Part shown: positions 1-11,006 of the stretch, one piece after another | How the letters are laid out: the number at the start of each line of letters is the position of its first letter | Position numbering within the stretch: position 1 is the first letter of the stretch | Assembly (NCBI GenBank): GCA_027627225.1 | Contig: CM051024.1 | Span: 79,614,704-79,678,703, forward strand | Source of the DNA: Congeria kusceri | Taxonomy: Eukaryota; Mollusca; Bivalvia; Myida; Dreissenidae | Length of the DNA stretch: 64,000 nucleotides | Reading direction: 5' to 3' | The notes under the pieces: generated by a model | The model's input: only the letters and a program-made list of their open reading frames with translations | Told to the model about the DNA's origin: nothing | Database searches by the model: none | Program-made: the position numbers and the translations under genes

Positions 1-115
1 TCATGGCCCATTACTATAATTTAAAACGTGCTCGCCACTTTGAAAAATATAGTAGAGCTTAAGCAATATGATAAACGCGTTAAAGGTGGAATGTGTGTGG
101 TACGTTCACTGGTGT
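1..115. repeat. Terminal direct repeat, copy 1 (same as 63886-64000)
   Basis: The first 115 bases, starting TCATGGCCCATTACTATAAT, match the last 115 bases of the window without a mismatch by eye. The identity runs to the very first and very last base, as expected if a 63,885-bp circle had been written out with a short overlap. No LTR signals (TG..CA ends, primer-binding site, polypurine tract) or flanking target duplications are seen. Confidence 0.95.
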
Positions 116-819
116 CCAACTACAACGATATGAGAACCACTATGTAACGTGGCTTGAAAAGTTTAAAACGACCAGAGTTTATTTTCCAGATGCAGCTGTA
201 CTTTGGAATATAAACACTTGTATACAATTATCTAACACATCTGACAATCATACTATGATTTTCGGAACATTATGATAAAATAACAACTTACAAATGTGTA
301 TTTCAATGAAACGAGTGAAGATTGAAGAATGTTATGGTTTTACACATCCCTTATGTTTTGAATTTTGGAAAATATATATTCTGATCTTCTATTGCATCTT
401 GATTTTGAAAACCGAAACTGGTATTATTTTTTCTGTTTTGATTTCTGTTATAATAGCACGAAGGGCCTTAAATCGCCACACACAATTGAATGTGTATCGG
501 ATTAATGTACAATTTGTGTTAATATACCTCGAGACTACCATTTTGAAAATACATGTATCTATTGTTTTGTATAGTTCTTGCTGTATATACAGGGAAAGAT
601 CTAAAACAAAATAGAAGGGTACTGCACTCTGCACCTTTTTGGTTCCTCTGCTGCCCCTCTAGGCTGATCAACACAGAAGTGTTGAACATCTTTTGAAATT
701 CAATATATATATTTGTAAAAATTCAACGAAAAATGAATAGACTATGCTTTTAAACCTCATAAAAAGCATGAAACATATAAAAAAAAACCTGGATTTAGCG
801 AATTCAACATATTTGAATA
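116..819. other. AT-rich stretch without recognisable gene
   Basis: Short ORFs occur on both strands but show no domain, no splice-consistent exon and no repeat structure that I can recognise. Confidence 0.5.
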
Positions 820-1215
820 TTGGAATGGTGGATGGTAATACACCTTCAATATTTGGAACAAGAACAAAAAGCCGGCAAGCATGACTTGACCTTTGCGAAC
901 TGCAGCATGAACACTTTTCCTTCAATATTGCTTTTGCGAATAATATATACCAGTGTCGAGAAAAATACTCTGGTACTACTTGTTTATGAATATGAGCTTT
1001 TTTTTTTTATTAAAAAGGGATATTAGAGCATGAGCAAATTAAATATGACAGTTAATCGGCCAGATAAATGCTTTTATATCATTATGACATCCATTTTCAT
1101 AAAATTTGTTCAAACCCATCACAACATTAAGTCCCTCATCTTTGTCAGTACTCGGGCGAGCCCTTTGGACCATCATGGCCCTCCTGTGTGTCGATGTTGT
1201 TTTCAATTTTTTGCA
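820..1215 (+). repeat. Dispersed repeat relic, shared with 47640-48030
   Basis: This stretch and 47640-48030 share a left block (GCCGGCAAGCATGAC) and a right block (GAGCCCTTTGG followed by CCATCATG), in the same order with similar text between. The ending resembles a dispersed repeat common in bivalve genomes, recalled and not searched. No coding capacity is conserved between the copies. Confidence 0.6.
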
Positions 1216-1646
1216 TAAGAACTATATGTAAATCATTTGAACTTGATTGTCGAATTCCGAAGCGTAACTATGTTTGATGTTAAATATCATTTATAAATTG
1301 TTATTACCCAGGGTTTCACCTTAACTTTAAGGAAGTGGTGGTCCACAGGATAGGCTACCTTCAGAACTTACCGCTCCGACACTATATAAACTGGTCCAGA
1401 TAATCAAAACACATCGAACTGCATAGAGCATACAATGAAGGGAAAATGATTATGATATTCTTAATCGGAAAATGTATTGAGCCCGCGTAAAAATCATATA
1501 ACATAATTGTAGCCATATACAATATTGTTTTCGACGGTTCCCTGTATTCCTAATGACGAACGCTTAGAGATTTGACAATTTATACAGTTGGAACCAGTCA
1601 AAATAACAACTGGTCACCGGACCTGTTGTCCTCCAAAGACAACTGG
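1216..1646. other. No feature recognised
   Basis: AT-rich sequence without coding, RNA or repeat signal, up to the start of the 126-bp tandem repeat. Confidence 0.5.
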
Positions 1647-2030
1647 TCTCGGACGGACACGCCTTAAGATCGAACCCTGAAAACCATTCCTGTATGCGCA
1701 ATATTGGAACAAGTTTAGATCCACGTGTTTTTGTAAAATAGCATCATGTTACTATCAAAATGTAAAATTTTGTTCTCGGACGGACACGCGTTAAGATCGA
1801 ATTGTAAACCATTCCTGTATGCGCAATATTGGAACAAATTTAGATCCACGTGTTTTTGTAAAATAGCATCAAATTACTATCAAAATGTAAAATTTTGTTC
1901 TCGGACGGACACGCGTTAAGATCGAAATGTAAACCATTCCTGTATGCGCAATATCGGAACAAGTTTAGATCCAATGGTTTATGTAAAATAGCATTATGTT
2001 ACTTTCAAAATGTAAAATTCAAGCCATTGT
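1647..2030 (+). repeat. 126-bp tandem repeat, about three copies
   Basis: The block GGACGGACACGCGTTAAGAT starts at 1651 (one variant base), 1778 and 1903, giving periods of 127 and 125 bp. Each unit continues with a shared stretch containing TGTATGCGCAATAT and GTAAAATAGCAT. The last unit decays after about 2025. It is non-coding. Confidence 0.9.
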
Positions 2031-3026
2031 TGTAAAACGTTATTATTCCATTTTTCTCAGCGACACGTTCATTTAGGGTCATCCAATTATATCCAACGAA
2101 TCGATTTCCAATTTGTTCTGAAGAAAACATTATGTTAAAATTAAATGAAAATTTAGTATTGTTTCAATGTTAAAATCAATAATTATATGTTTAATTTGTT
2201 TTAGTAATATAAGAGGTGACAGTTGATTAAATATGAAAAGAAAGCCATATAATGCTATATGAACTAAATGGCACAGCCACAGTATTAAGCAATTGTATGA
2301 CTCTAAATGAGTTGTTTAAGATAAGTTTATAAACACGGCCCAGGTCATTATTTACCCCAGAAAAAAATGCTTTTTTGTAGAAGCGTAGTAAATAACAGCA
2401 CAAAAGTGCAAACACGACGGAAATGTGATAGGCTCTCACTGCTTAGCACTGAACAACAATTTTCAAATGAAAAACATATATTGACGCAATCATCGTATAC
2501 GTCAGCGTAGGTGACGATATTCGACGATTAGGATAACACATCGTTCTCATAAAGGACTATGTGTTAGCTCTAATGATCCAAATATTGTTGACACTAAGAT
2601 AATATCGAGTAGTTGAGCAACTCGACCATAAATGATCACACTTCAAATCGCAAATGCGTCAGCAATGTTTCCCGTCCTTCTAATATGACGTCACGTAACT
2701 GATTATAATGTTGATCAACAGAGATCACATTGAAAAATAGTCAGTTGTGTCACTGTAGGGAAATATACATGATTAATAGACAATACAATTACAAAATACA
2801 ATGTATATGCCATTCCTCCTTGTCATAGAGTTTCACAATATGTATCACCGTAACAAATCTATTTATTGTTGGCAATAAATGTTACTTACTTATTTCATAA
2901 CACCCAATTAAAAATGAAATTAACACATGTTAATTGTATTGAAACATTAACTAAAGCAAGGTACATTAAACGTTTGAGAATTAATAAATGTACATTTTTA
3001 TTTTTGAGAAAAAAATGTTATTTCAG
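2031..3026. other. AT-rich stretch; earlier Harbinger exons not found
   Basis: I looked here for upstream exons of the transposase remnant at 3027 (its D-D-E core) and found none. The stretch is AT-rich with only short unconvincing ORFs. The left end of the Harbinger element is either decayed or lies elsewhere. Confidence 0.45.
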
Positions 3027-3248
3027 ATGCCTACACAAGACAGGAGGCTGTCTGCCGTTCACACCTGCTAAGTGTGCACAAATTGCATGTGCAGGCATGC
3101 ATTTGCACAACTTTTGTATATATAAAAAATTCAGAATCCAACCTTAATTATTGATGCTTATGATGATGAAGATGACGAGTCAAATAAACCTGCCGATGGC
3201 AATGACGGCACCGACAGAAGAAATTTCATTGTTGGACGACTGTCCTGA
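3027..3248 (+). pseudogene. HARBI1-like (PIF/Harbinger) transposase, C-terminal exon remnant
   Basis: A splice acceptor (TGTTATTTCAG) ends at 3026. The following frame reads CLHKTGGCLPFTPAKC, then AQIACAGMHLHNFCI. This matches the conserved C-terminal region of Harbinger transposases, where a GG-L-x-x-(S/T)P block precedes an ACxxLHN motif. After a 1-nt shift in an A-run near 3125, the frame continues into an acidic tail with DDEDDE and then DRRNFIV, ending at TGA 3246-3248; this also fits the family's acidic tail and final basic helix. The catalytic DDE part is not in the window, so this is a broken end of a nuclear transposase. It converges on the Myb/SANT gene at 7599-3883, the usual partner gene in Harbinger elements. 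Confidence 0.6.
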
Positions 3249-3882
3249 ATGATGCTTGTCGCTCTAGTCAAATTACATCCATGAACATTTTTGTTTATGA
3301 AAAAGATAACTATGCCCCCGTTGAAGATGGTGGGGTATATTGGATTACTAATGTCGGTCGGTTATCTTAAATTACCCATTTGAGCTGTTAAGGATCTCTT
3401 AGTTTAAAACAATCTTAAAACTTGATTAAAATGTTTAAGGTTGTAATATAATACCAGTTTCATGACTTATCAAATAACCAGGAAATGCATAGTTATGGCC
3501 CCTGATTTATTATATAAAATTCACTTTTATGACCAGTTAACGCTCTTGATATTTAAAAGATTTATTTCAACCTCGAAGGGTTTTAACTGTTTCACAAACA
3601 GCTCTTGTGATATTTAAATGACATAAAAAGTGTTGTCAATAAGAAACAGTTTTCAGTCGAATAAACGTCACTGACGTTGACAGATTAGAACTTGTGCCAA
3701 TTAATGATTACTTACAGTTTGTCAGTCCTAGATTTTCTCAAATGATTTTAAGAGCATTGTTATTCATTAATAAATGTTGGTACAAGACTATACACATTGA
3801 TACTGTTAGGATAGTGATAACAACTGTAGAATTAAATGAAATTGTTCAGAAATATTCGTTTTTTTGTTAATGTTTAAAGTGA
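3249..3882. other. Non-coding stretch between converging Harbinger genes
   Basis: Around 3312-3353 the text ATGCCCCCGTTGAAGATGG followed by GGGGTATATTG resembles a dispersed repeat that I recall from bivalves. The rest is AT-rich, with no gene signal before the stop codon of the converging Myb/SANT gene. Confidence 0.4.
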
Positions 3883-5465
3883 CTAAACTGCCTTTATTTT
3901 ACAGTAGTAATATAAAACTTGCTTAATTTCAAGGCTCATATATATCTGACATAAGGTCACTAAATCCACTATGGCAGCCAATGATGCTTGGATACTCTCT
4001 AGACTGTCCATCATTTTCTTCTGGTTTTCCAAGAAAGTTTCATCAGAGGATCCTGCAATGACATTTATAATACATGGGTAAACAGGAAAACTCGTAAGAG
4101 AAATTTACAATGATTATGTGGGTTAGAATTAAGACTTATTCATATCAATTAATTCATATAAAGTATTTCAAATGTCCGTTTTTATATATATCACTTATCA
4201 ACTGTAGTATTTTTACTTTCAAAACTTACTTTTTGATGACTTCTTATGTGTTTCATTTGGCTTCTGTTCCCTCGTACTGGCTGAAACATGAGTTAATTAT
4301 ACTGTCAATTGTTATGTTGTTCTAAAATTGTGTTATGATTTATAATTTTGTGTGTTTCGAATATAGCAATACATGCAAAATGCACGTATAGATGCATTTA
4401 ACATTATTGTGTAAATAGCAAACTTACAGCTTGTCTAGTGTAAACGTTAAATTTTGATATTAGTTAATTAAAAGAGTTCTCTTAATCAAAAACACACTTT
4501 AATGTTAATTCTTATCCATAAATGCATTATGCTTCCATCAATAATATGTTGATGATAATTACCTGCTGATGTGTCTTTTGGGATTTCACTTGAAGCAACT
4601 GGGCTACAGTCAATTTCTGTGGGTGCTGAAATAAATGTTTTATGTATTGTTCAGTTGTTATTGATCCACTGTTGGTCTTATTACATAGTTAAATAGCATT
4701 ATGATCTTTATGTGATTTGCATGCCTTGGAATGTATGTTTAAGTATATCACTCATTATATGTGTTTGAGTAAAATATAGACATACAACAATTTTGAGCAC
4801 CTCAAGTCAGTTTTCTAATATTTTATATTAAGTTCACACGTGGAATGTGTTTAAGTTAGTTGCTAAATAAACACTTGGAAATGTTGTTGATATTCCTTTA
4901 TTTACATTGTATGGCTTAATGCTGAACTGTTTCTATATGGAACGATACCGTTTAGACAATTTGCATATTTAAGGTTAGGATTAAATTTAAGATGCAGCCA
5001 TTGTGAATATGACTCCGGACCATAATCATTTAAACAGTTTATAGGAACTGATCTTTGCAATTTAATTGTGTTTCAGACACAACCGTGCATTCTGTTGACA
5101 CTTATGTGGTTGCTGTTTTGCGGCTTACTGCACCTAAACATACACAAATGATTTGTAAGAAAAAAAAATCACAAATAAAATGGACCAACAATGCTTCTTT
5201 TTATATATTTACGCGTGATTGGGTCAATGTGAAAGCAGCAGCAAATAAATGCTATTTTGTTGACATAATTGAACTCGTTGGACTGTCGGTCCACTTAGCC
5301 AGCTAAAAAGACTAGACCGGAATACAACAAAGTGGACCATAGATTGTAGGTTTTCTTTCACTCTTTTTATTCAATTTGTTAAATAATTGATTTTAAACAA
5401 ACAAGTATTTTAGACTGTCAATAGGTGAAAAAGATTTTTTTTCTTTTTTAACTATCATTTTCTTT

Positions 5466-5808
5466 GACCATTCTCCTTTTTATTGACGTTTCGGCATTGC
5501 GCCTTTAAAATCAATTATTATATAAGTATTATAACAAATTATTATAATATGTGTATTATATATATTCAACGTAGTTAAATAGCATCATGATCTGTATGTG
5601 ATTTCCACATGTTCTGTTGTTCCTTAAGGTTCTGTCACTTATTCCCCCCGAGCAGATTAAGTGATATCGTGTTGCCATCCTATGACAAGTCACTTCGTAT
5701 AAAGTGTTTAAATGATTATGGTACGTTACAAATAAACACTATTTTAGTACATACACATATTTTGAGAAAGGCGCAATGCCGAAACGTCAATACAAAGGAG
5801 AATGATCA
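5466..5808. repeat. Inverted-repeat element in Myb-gene intron
   Basis: The left arm at about 5471-5505 contains GACGTTTCGGCATTGCGCCT. Its reverse complement, AGGCGCAATGCCGAAACGTC, lies in the right arm at about 5767-5805. The arms are about 38 bp, nearly perfect, with a ~260-bp AT-rich loop. This is a MITE-like or fold-back structure. Confidence 0.75.
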
Positions 5809-6120
5809 GAGTGATATATATTTTTATCCCTTAGGATATATACAATTTTCTTAATGACCAAAGGACCATAATTTGATGGACCATTTGTCCAGTTAACCTA
5901 AAAAGTTTGCTGGACCGAGCAAAAATTTGATGGCCTCGGTTCGTGGTCTACTGGTTTATCGTGAAGACTGAATAAATGTCATTTTTTAGTACATACATAA
6001 TTATAATTTCCTATCTTCAAGGCAATAAGATACTTTCATCAAACAGGTGTCGACTCCACCTATGCATTTATCTGCTGGAGGGGAATAAGTGACAGAACCT
6101 TAAGGAAAAACAGAACATGT
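5607..6120. repeat. Second inverted repeat overlapping the first
   Basis: The left arm (5607-5658, containing CCTTAAGGTTCTGTCACTTA) is the reverse complement of the right arm (6070-6120, containing TAAGTGACAGAACCTTAAGG). It interleaves with the inverted repeat at 5466-5808. A further pair, GATATCGTGTTGCCATCCT at 5663 and AGGATGGCAACACGATATC at about 6341, extends the inverted relationship outward. Confidence 0.75.
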
Positions 6121-6279
6121 TTAAATTGAAAGACTTTTGATTTACTTTAAAATTTCATTGAGAAAAAGACGTGTGCAATTATCATTTCCAATTGGCAATC
6201 AATAAACATACATGTTGAAAAAAGATAAATTAAGCCATGTTAGAGATGTGCACTAAGAAAACGAGCTTTATGCAAATTA

Positions 6280-6560
6280 TATACCAAACAAGGCTTGTCA
6301 CAGGAAATGATATATGTCCCCGAAACATATGCTTGTCAGAGGATGGCAACACGATATCAGCTACACGTTGGCAAAAAAAAGTTTCGTACAAAAAGAATAA
6401 GGAAGTACAATAAAGGGCAATAACTCCTTAAGTATTGAAGAAAAAGTATTGGTAATTGTGCTCTGCACTTCCTCTGAGTTTCCTCTATCATTATATGAAG
6501 TTTCATTTGAATCCCTTCAAGAAGCGTGACGGACTATTCGGTTACTATATACCCCCGAAC
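6280..6560 (-). repeat. Dispersed repeat fragment related to 45440-46060
   Basis: Read on the minus strand, this carries ATGAAACTTCATATAATG-like text, a CTTTTTCTTCAATACTTAAGG-like block and the ending CTGTGACAAGCCTTGTTTGG. The same blocks occur in the same order at 45450-46060 on the plus strand. It is a non-coding dispersed family. Confidence 0.6.
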
Positions 6561-7972
6561 TTCCCTTCGGGAACATAAAAACTTACCTTAATACATCGAT
6601 GAAATGCCGTAATAGAGCAATTCAATTTTTAAATAACAATAATTTCATAACCAATAAACAGACAACTTATAATGACCATAAAATCGTTATATAGACATAT
6701 ATAGTCAATACGAGCAACATATATGTCAGCGATCGAATGATGAAAGAATATATCTCCGTTTGTTCGTAGGCTTTACACACTGGCAGTGGAGGTGCGGGCC
6801 CTGCCCCAGTGGACTGCACTTCCAGTCTCCACTTTTTTTCTTTTTCTTGACAAGTCTCTGCAATGAATTGAAAGATAGGTTATTCTATAATACCAGTAAA
6901 CTATTTGAAAGACGCTGGCTATTAGATTTAGGTCTTGTTTAACTGAATAAACAATGATTGATAGTTGCTGCATATCAGAATCAATATAATCAACCAGTGT
7001 GTCTAATATTGGGCTTGACTGGGTCATAATATAATAATATCTATAATTATACCTTCATATCTGTCCATTTTCTATGGCATTACTCACCATTTCTGGCGTG
7101 ATACCCAACAGCATTGAATCTAATGTAATTATAAATAAAACAAAAAATAGAGTTTAAATATATAGCATATTTATTTGCATGAAACATGCAATGGATTGGA
7201 AAAAAACAACACCGTGAAGACTCTAAATCGACAAAAACATACACATAAGAGCCTCACTGAGACATCCAAGTGTTACGCTACCTTCTGTATCATGCCCTGG
7301 TATGTTATCATTGTTATATTAACTCCACTGACAAATCGACCCAATCATTTGCAATCCAATCCATAATATATTTTAACAATAAAATATCGCACTTTCATAT
7401 CTAAAAGCCAAATAACATTTAGTCTAGTTACTTACTGCTCCGCGACTTTATCCCACAATGACTTGTTATCATGAGAGGAAATTGTCGACGACAATTTTCC
7501 GAATAGTTTATTGTAATTCAGTTTAATAGTTGTTGCCAGCACCTCCAACACCCTATCACTCCAATTTTTTGATCTACTAACATTGCCTTTTGATGTCATT
7601 TTTTGCAGCAGACGATGATATTTGTCACCGGATGTTTATACTTTGACATTTTAACCCAAAGAAAACGGAATCGACAGTAAAGAAATCATAGATTGCGAGA
7701 GCGTTTTACGAGGCTATTTACGCGGGTATTATTGAAACTGTTTATGAGAATTGTAACTTCAATCGTAAATACTCGAGTTACGATATTGCAACAGTTACGA
7801 TACTATAGCTTATTGAAACGGTCTCCAGGCATACGGTAGTTTCTCCTCATCCCCTTTTCGTTTCCTTCCAAGCATTAACTTATGTACTAGGAAATAAGTT
7901 TGTATAGGATGAGGATAGGTCTGTTTTATTCACTAACTATGAAAGCTAAAGGTCTAAAGCCACTGAATATGT

Positions 7973-9050
7973 TTGAATTTGGTATGTTGGCTGGCAATTA
8001 TTCTTCTTAGAGGAGGAGATGTCTACAAAAATCCTGGCCCAGATACCTCAATTTGCACCTTACCTACATCTTCAACAACTGATGCATTCAAAAACAATCT
8101 GAAAATTGTCCACTATAACTTCCAGAGCTTCCTCAATAAGAAAGATGTAATTTATGTTGACCTTGATGGCTTCGATATCTTGGCTTTTACTGAAACCTGG
8201 CTCAGTACAACAGTTGATACCACTGATCTACTTTCCCATTATACCATACGCCGTTCAGAAGGGATAGACGAACTGATCCCCGTGGGGTATTCTCATATAT
8301 GTTAGATCTTATCTTTTTGTTATCGGGCCTCCAGACCTTCAAATTGACGATGTCGAATGTATTTGGGTCGAACTACGTGTCAAGGGTAGGCGCCTTCTAT
8401 TCGGTTCTTTCTACAGACCACCTAACTCTACCCCTTACATAATGGAATGCATAAGTGATTCTATTTCGCTCGCTGTTGACACTGGCGTCAAACATATTGT
8501 GATCACAGGTGATTTCAACCGTGACTTATATAAACCTCAGTGTAAGAGCAAACTAGATTCCCTTCTGTTACAGTTTGGCCTTTCACAGTTGATCAATTAA
8601 CCTACTCGTTTCACGGAAACCTTTGAAACTATTCTTGACCTAGTTATGGTCACAACATTGAGAGTGTTCAACAGTGGAGCGGAAGAACCCTTTCTTGAGC
8701 AACACATTCGCTTTCATTGTGCTGTTAACTGTGTTCTTAACTTGAACAGATGTCCTGGGTCAAATTTTAAGCGTAAAGTTTGGAGATATAAAGATGGCGA
8801 CTACAACAAATTAAGTGACCTCGTGAACAACTATGATTGGAATAATTGCTGTGACGATAATATTGATACATATACTTCAATATTCACACATCAGCTTATG
8901 GCCTTCTGTGACATTACTATTCCATCTAAACTCGTTACCATTCGAACAGCTGATCCTCCTTGGCTTCATAACAATTTACGTAAGGAGATATGTTGTCGTA
9001 AACGAGCATACAAGAAAGCTAAGGTTAGAAATTTAGACATACACTTATGA
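7973..9050 (+). pseudogene. LINE ORF, endonuclease half with 2A-like leader
   Basis: The N-terminus reads a hydrophobic stretch, then LLRGGDVYKNPGP (motif at 8018-8041). This resembles the 2A ribosome-skipping motif D-(V/I)-E-x-N-P-G-P, with Y in place of E. The AP-endonuclease domain follows: LKIVHYNFQSFLNKKD, AFTETWLS, then after a frame change at about 8300, WVELRVKGRRLLFGSFYRPP and the catalytic GDFN block (8508-8519). A TAA at 8598-8600 interrupts the frame. The last part, VWRYKDGDYNKLSDLV, is the linker usual between EN and RT. The domain would nick target DNA to prime reverse transcription. The frame changes and stop make it a pseudogene. Confidence 0.8.
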
Positions 9051-9123
9051 GTCATCTATTGATAAAGCAAATATATTAAATTCGTTTTTCCAATCTCAAT
9101 CTTGAACTGTACGCGATACACAT

Positions 9124-11006
9124 ATGCATATTTTAAATTCCCAAGTGGCAGGCTGTCCTATATTAGAAAATTTCATCATTTTCAGCCAAGATGCCATAGA
9201 TTCCATCAAAGTTTTAAAAACTGGAAAGGCTTCTGGACCGGACCATATGAATTGTCGACTCCTTAAAACAATTGCAGCTGATATAGCTGTTCCACTCCAA
9301 AACCTTTTCAATTTCTCTCTTCGCTTTGGGAAGGTACCTCTGAGCTGGAAAGCAGCAAATATTTGTGCAATTCATTAAAAGTCCGATCCTCAGGATGTGG
9401 GTAACTATCGACCAATTTCTCTTTAATGTGTTGTAAGCAAAGTTCTAGAAAGAATCTTACATAAATATATCTTAATCATTATAGGGCAACATATTTCAGC
9501 ACATCCTTTCAATCTGGTTTCATCCCAAAGGATTCCACTGTCAATCAATTAGTCTCTCTTTTTGCCAAGCTCATGATGATGGCAGAGAAGTAAGAGCAGT
9601 CTTTTGTGACATATCGAAAGCCTTTGATAGAGTATGGCACAATGGACTAATGCATAAGCTTCGACAGTGGAATTTCGGGCAATCTGTTATCTTGGTTATC
9701 TGACTATCTGAGTGAAAGAAGGCAGTGTGTTGTAATCTTCGGCTGCAAATCTTACGCCTTTTTGCAGATGATACTGCGCTATATATAATTGTCGACAATC
9801 CGGTTGATGCTGCTACTCATCTTAATTTCGATCTGGCAAAAATCCAGTCCTGGGCTGAAAAGTGGTTGGTCACGTTCAATTCCTCGAAAACAGAGTCTTT
9901 AATAATTTCTAGAAAGTGCAACCGTCTAATTCATCCACCTCTCTTCCTTAATGCTTGCCAAATCAATGAAGTAACGTCCTATAAACATTAGTCTGATCTT
10001 CTCAAATTCATGTTCCTGGCATGACCATATTGAAGTAATTAAGAAAAAGGCGTGGCAAAGAATAAACTTAATGAGATCTTTCAAGTTCACACTCGATCGA
10101 AAGTCTCTTCTTACTATATACAGGGCATTGATTAGACCTATTATTGAATATTCTGACGTTGTCTGGGACAATATTACTAGTCAAGAAGCAATCGAACTTG
10201 AAAAGATACAACAGGAAGCAGCAAGAATAATAACTGGCGGAACACGTTTGGCATCACTGCTGAATCTATACGATGAAACACACCTCGAACCCTTGAAAAA
10301 TAGATATATAAAACATAAATCGACTCTTTTCTACAAGATGTTTCATTCTCTTACACCTTCATATTTGTGTACGTTGATCCCTTCTAGTGTGGGAGATAGA
10401 ACTGCCGATCAACTCCGCAATTCTGGTAATATTCGTAACATCTCATGCAAATCTCAACTCTTCTCTCGGTCCTTCTTACCGTCAACCATAAATCTATCGA
10501 ACTCTCTTCCAACTGCAGTAGGATCGGCTTCGTCCCTTTCTGCTTTCAAAGCAAATCTAAACAAAGTGAAAAGGAAAGTTTCTCTGCATAACTATGATGG
10601 TGGTCGAATGTCTAATATTCATCATGCACGATTATAGATGCATTGCAGCAGCTTGAATGAGCATTTGTATACGAAGAATATAGTGACAAGTCCATTTTGT
10701 CGCTGTGGCGAGATCGAATATACCTATCACTATTTCTTCAATTGCCCTATTTATTTTGATAAAAGAATTATTCTATTTAACAATCTGTCTGCTTTCCAAC
10801 CCATCACCTTGCAACTCCTTCTCTTCGGTATTAAAGACGAATCATACGAAAAACAAATATATTTAAACAAGTTCAGTCGTTTATTCGAGACAGTCACAGA
10901 TTTTAATCCAACTTCTATAAGAACAGACCCTAAGTCTCAACCGTTGCCCTGCCCCGCAAACTTCTGTTGTCTTCTCCCAATTACTCTTGTGTTAACACCC
11001 TACTAA
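9124..11006 (+). pseudogene. LINE ORF, reverse-transcriptase half
   Basis: 9124-9378 encodes the RT fingers: IDSIKVLKTGKASGPDHMN and FGKVPLSWKAANICAIH. The frame then breaks repeatedly, but NYRPIS and AFDRVWHNGLMHKLRQW remain visible in other frames. The catalytic FADDT box is at 9761-9775, in the frame beginning 9725. The region that should lie between SDYLSERRQ and FADDT, including the PQGS motif, has been deleted. 10071-11006 carries the thumb (YRALIRPIIEYSDVVWDN) and, after a single TAG at 10635-10637, the C-terminal finger-like SPFCRCGEIEYTYHYFFNC. With the palm deleted it cannot be active. Confidence 0.85.

Larger units (their letters stand above)
3883..7599 (-). pseudogene. Myb/SANT-like DNA-binding protein (NAIF1-like), six exons, damaged
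   Basis: Exons on the minus strand: 7599-7436, 7119-7053, 6857-6777, 4625-4563, 4280-4230, 4052-3883 (ATG at 7599, TAG at 3885-3883). Every junction has GT and AG, several with strong consensus (GTAAGT after exons 1 and 5, TTTCAG before exons 4 and 5), and codon phases match throughout apart from the lesion in exon 3. Exons 1-2 encode the Myb/SANT-like domain: RSKNWSDRVLEVL, then NKLFGKLS, LWDKVAEQFNAVG and KWTDMK. Exon 3 gives TGAGPAPPPLPV, matching the TGGGP linker of the NAIF1/Harbinger Myb family. Exon 6 is a predicted helical tail (ENQKKMMDSLESIQASLAAI). Lesions: an in-frame TAA in exon 2 (GE-stop-CHRKW) and a 1-nt deletion in the A-run of exon 3; restoring one A makes exon 3 fit its neighbours' phases. 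The likely role is a nuclear DNA-binding partner of a Harbinger transposase. It could also be a host paralogue. Confidence 0.7.
3027..7830. mobile_element. Decayed two-gene PIF/Harbinger transposon
   Basis: A HARBI1-like transposase end on the plus strand and a Myb/SANT-like gene on the minus strand face each other, the two-gene layout typical of Harbinger elements, where the Myb-like protein helps the transposase bind DNA and enter the nucleus. Just upstream of the Myb gene lies a candidate terminal sequence containing GCTTATTGAAACGGTC (7808-7823), with a related internal copy TATTATTGAAACTG near 7726. No matching left terminal inverted repeat was found, so both boundaries are approximate. 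Other repeats sit inside the introns. Confidence 0.5.

Noticed and set aside
7068..7088. 16-base intron to bypass the TAA in Myb exon 2
   Set aside because: GTGAGT and an AG are present, but 16 bases is far too short for splicing, and the KWTDMK block reads on in the same frame. A stop codon is the simpler reading.
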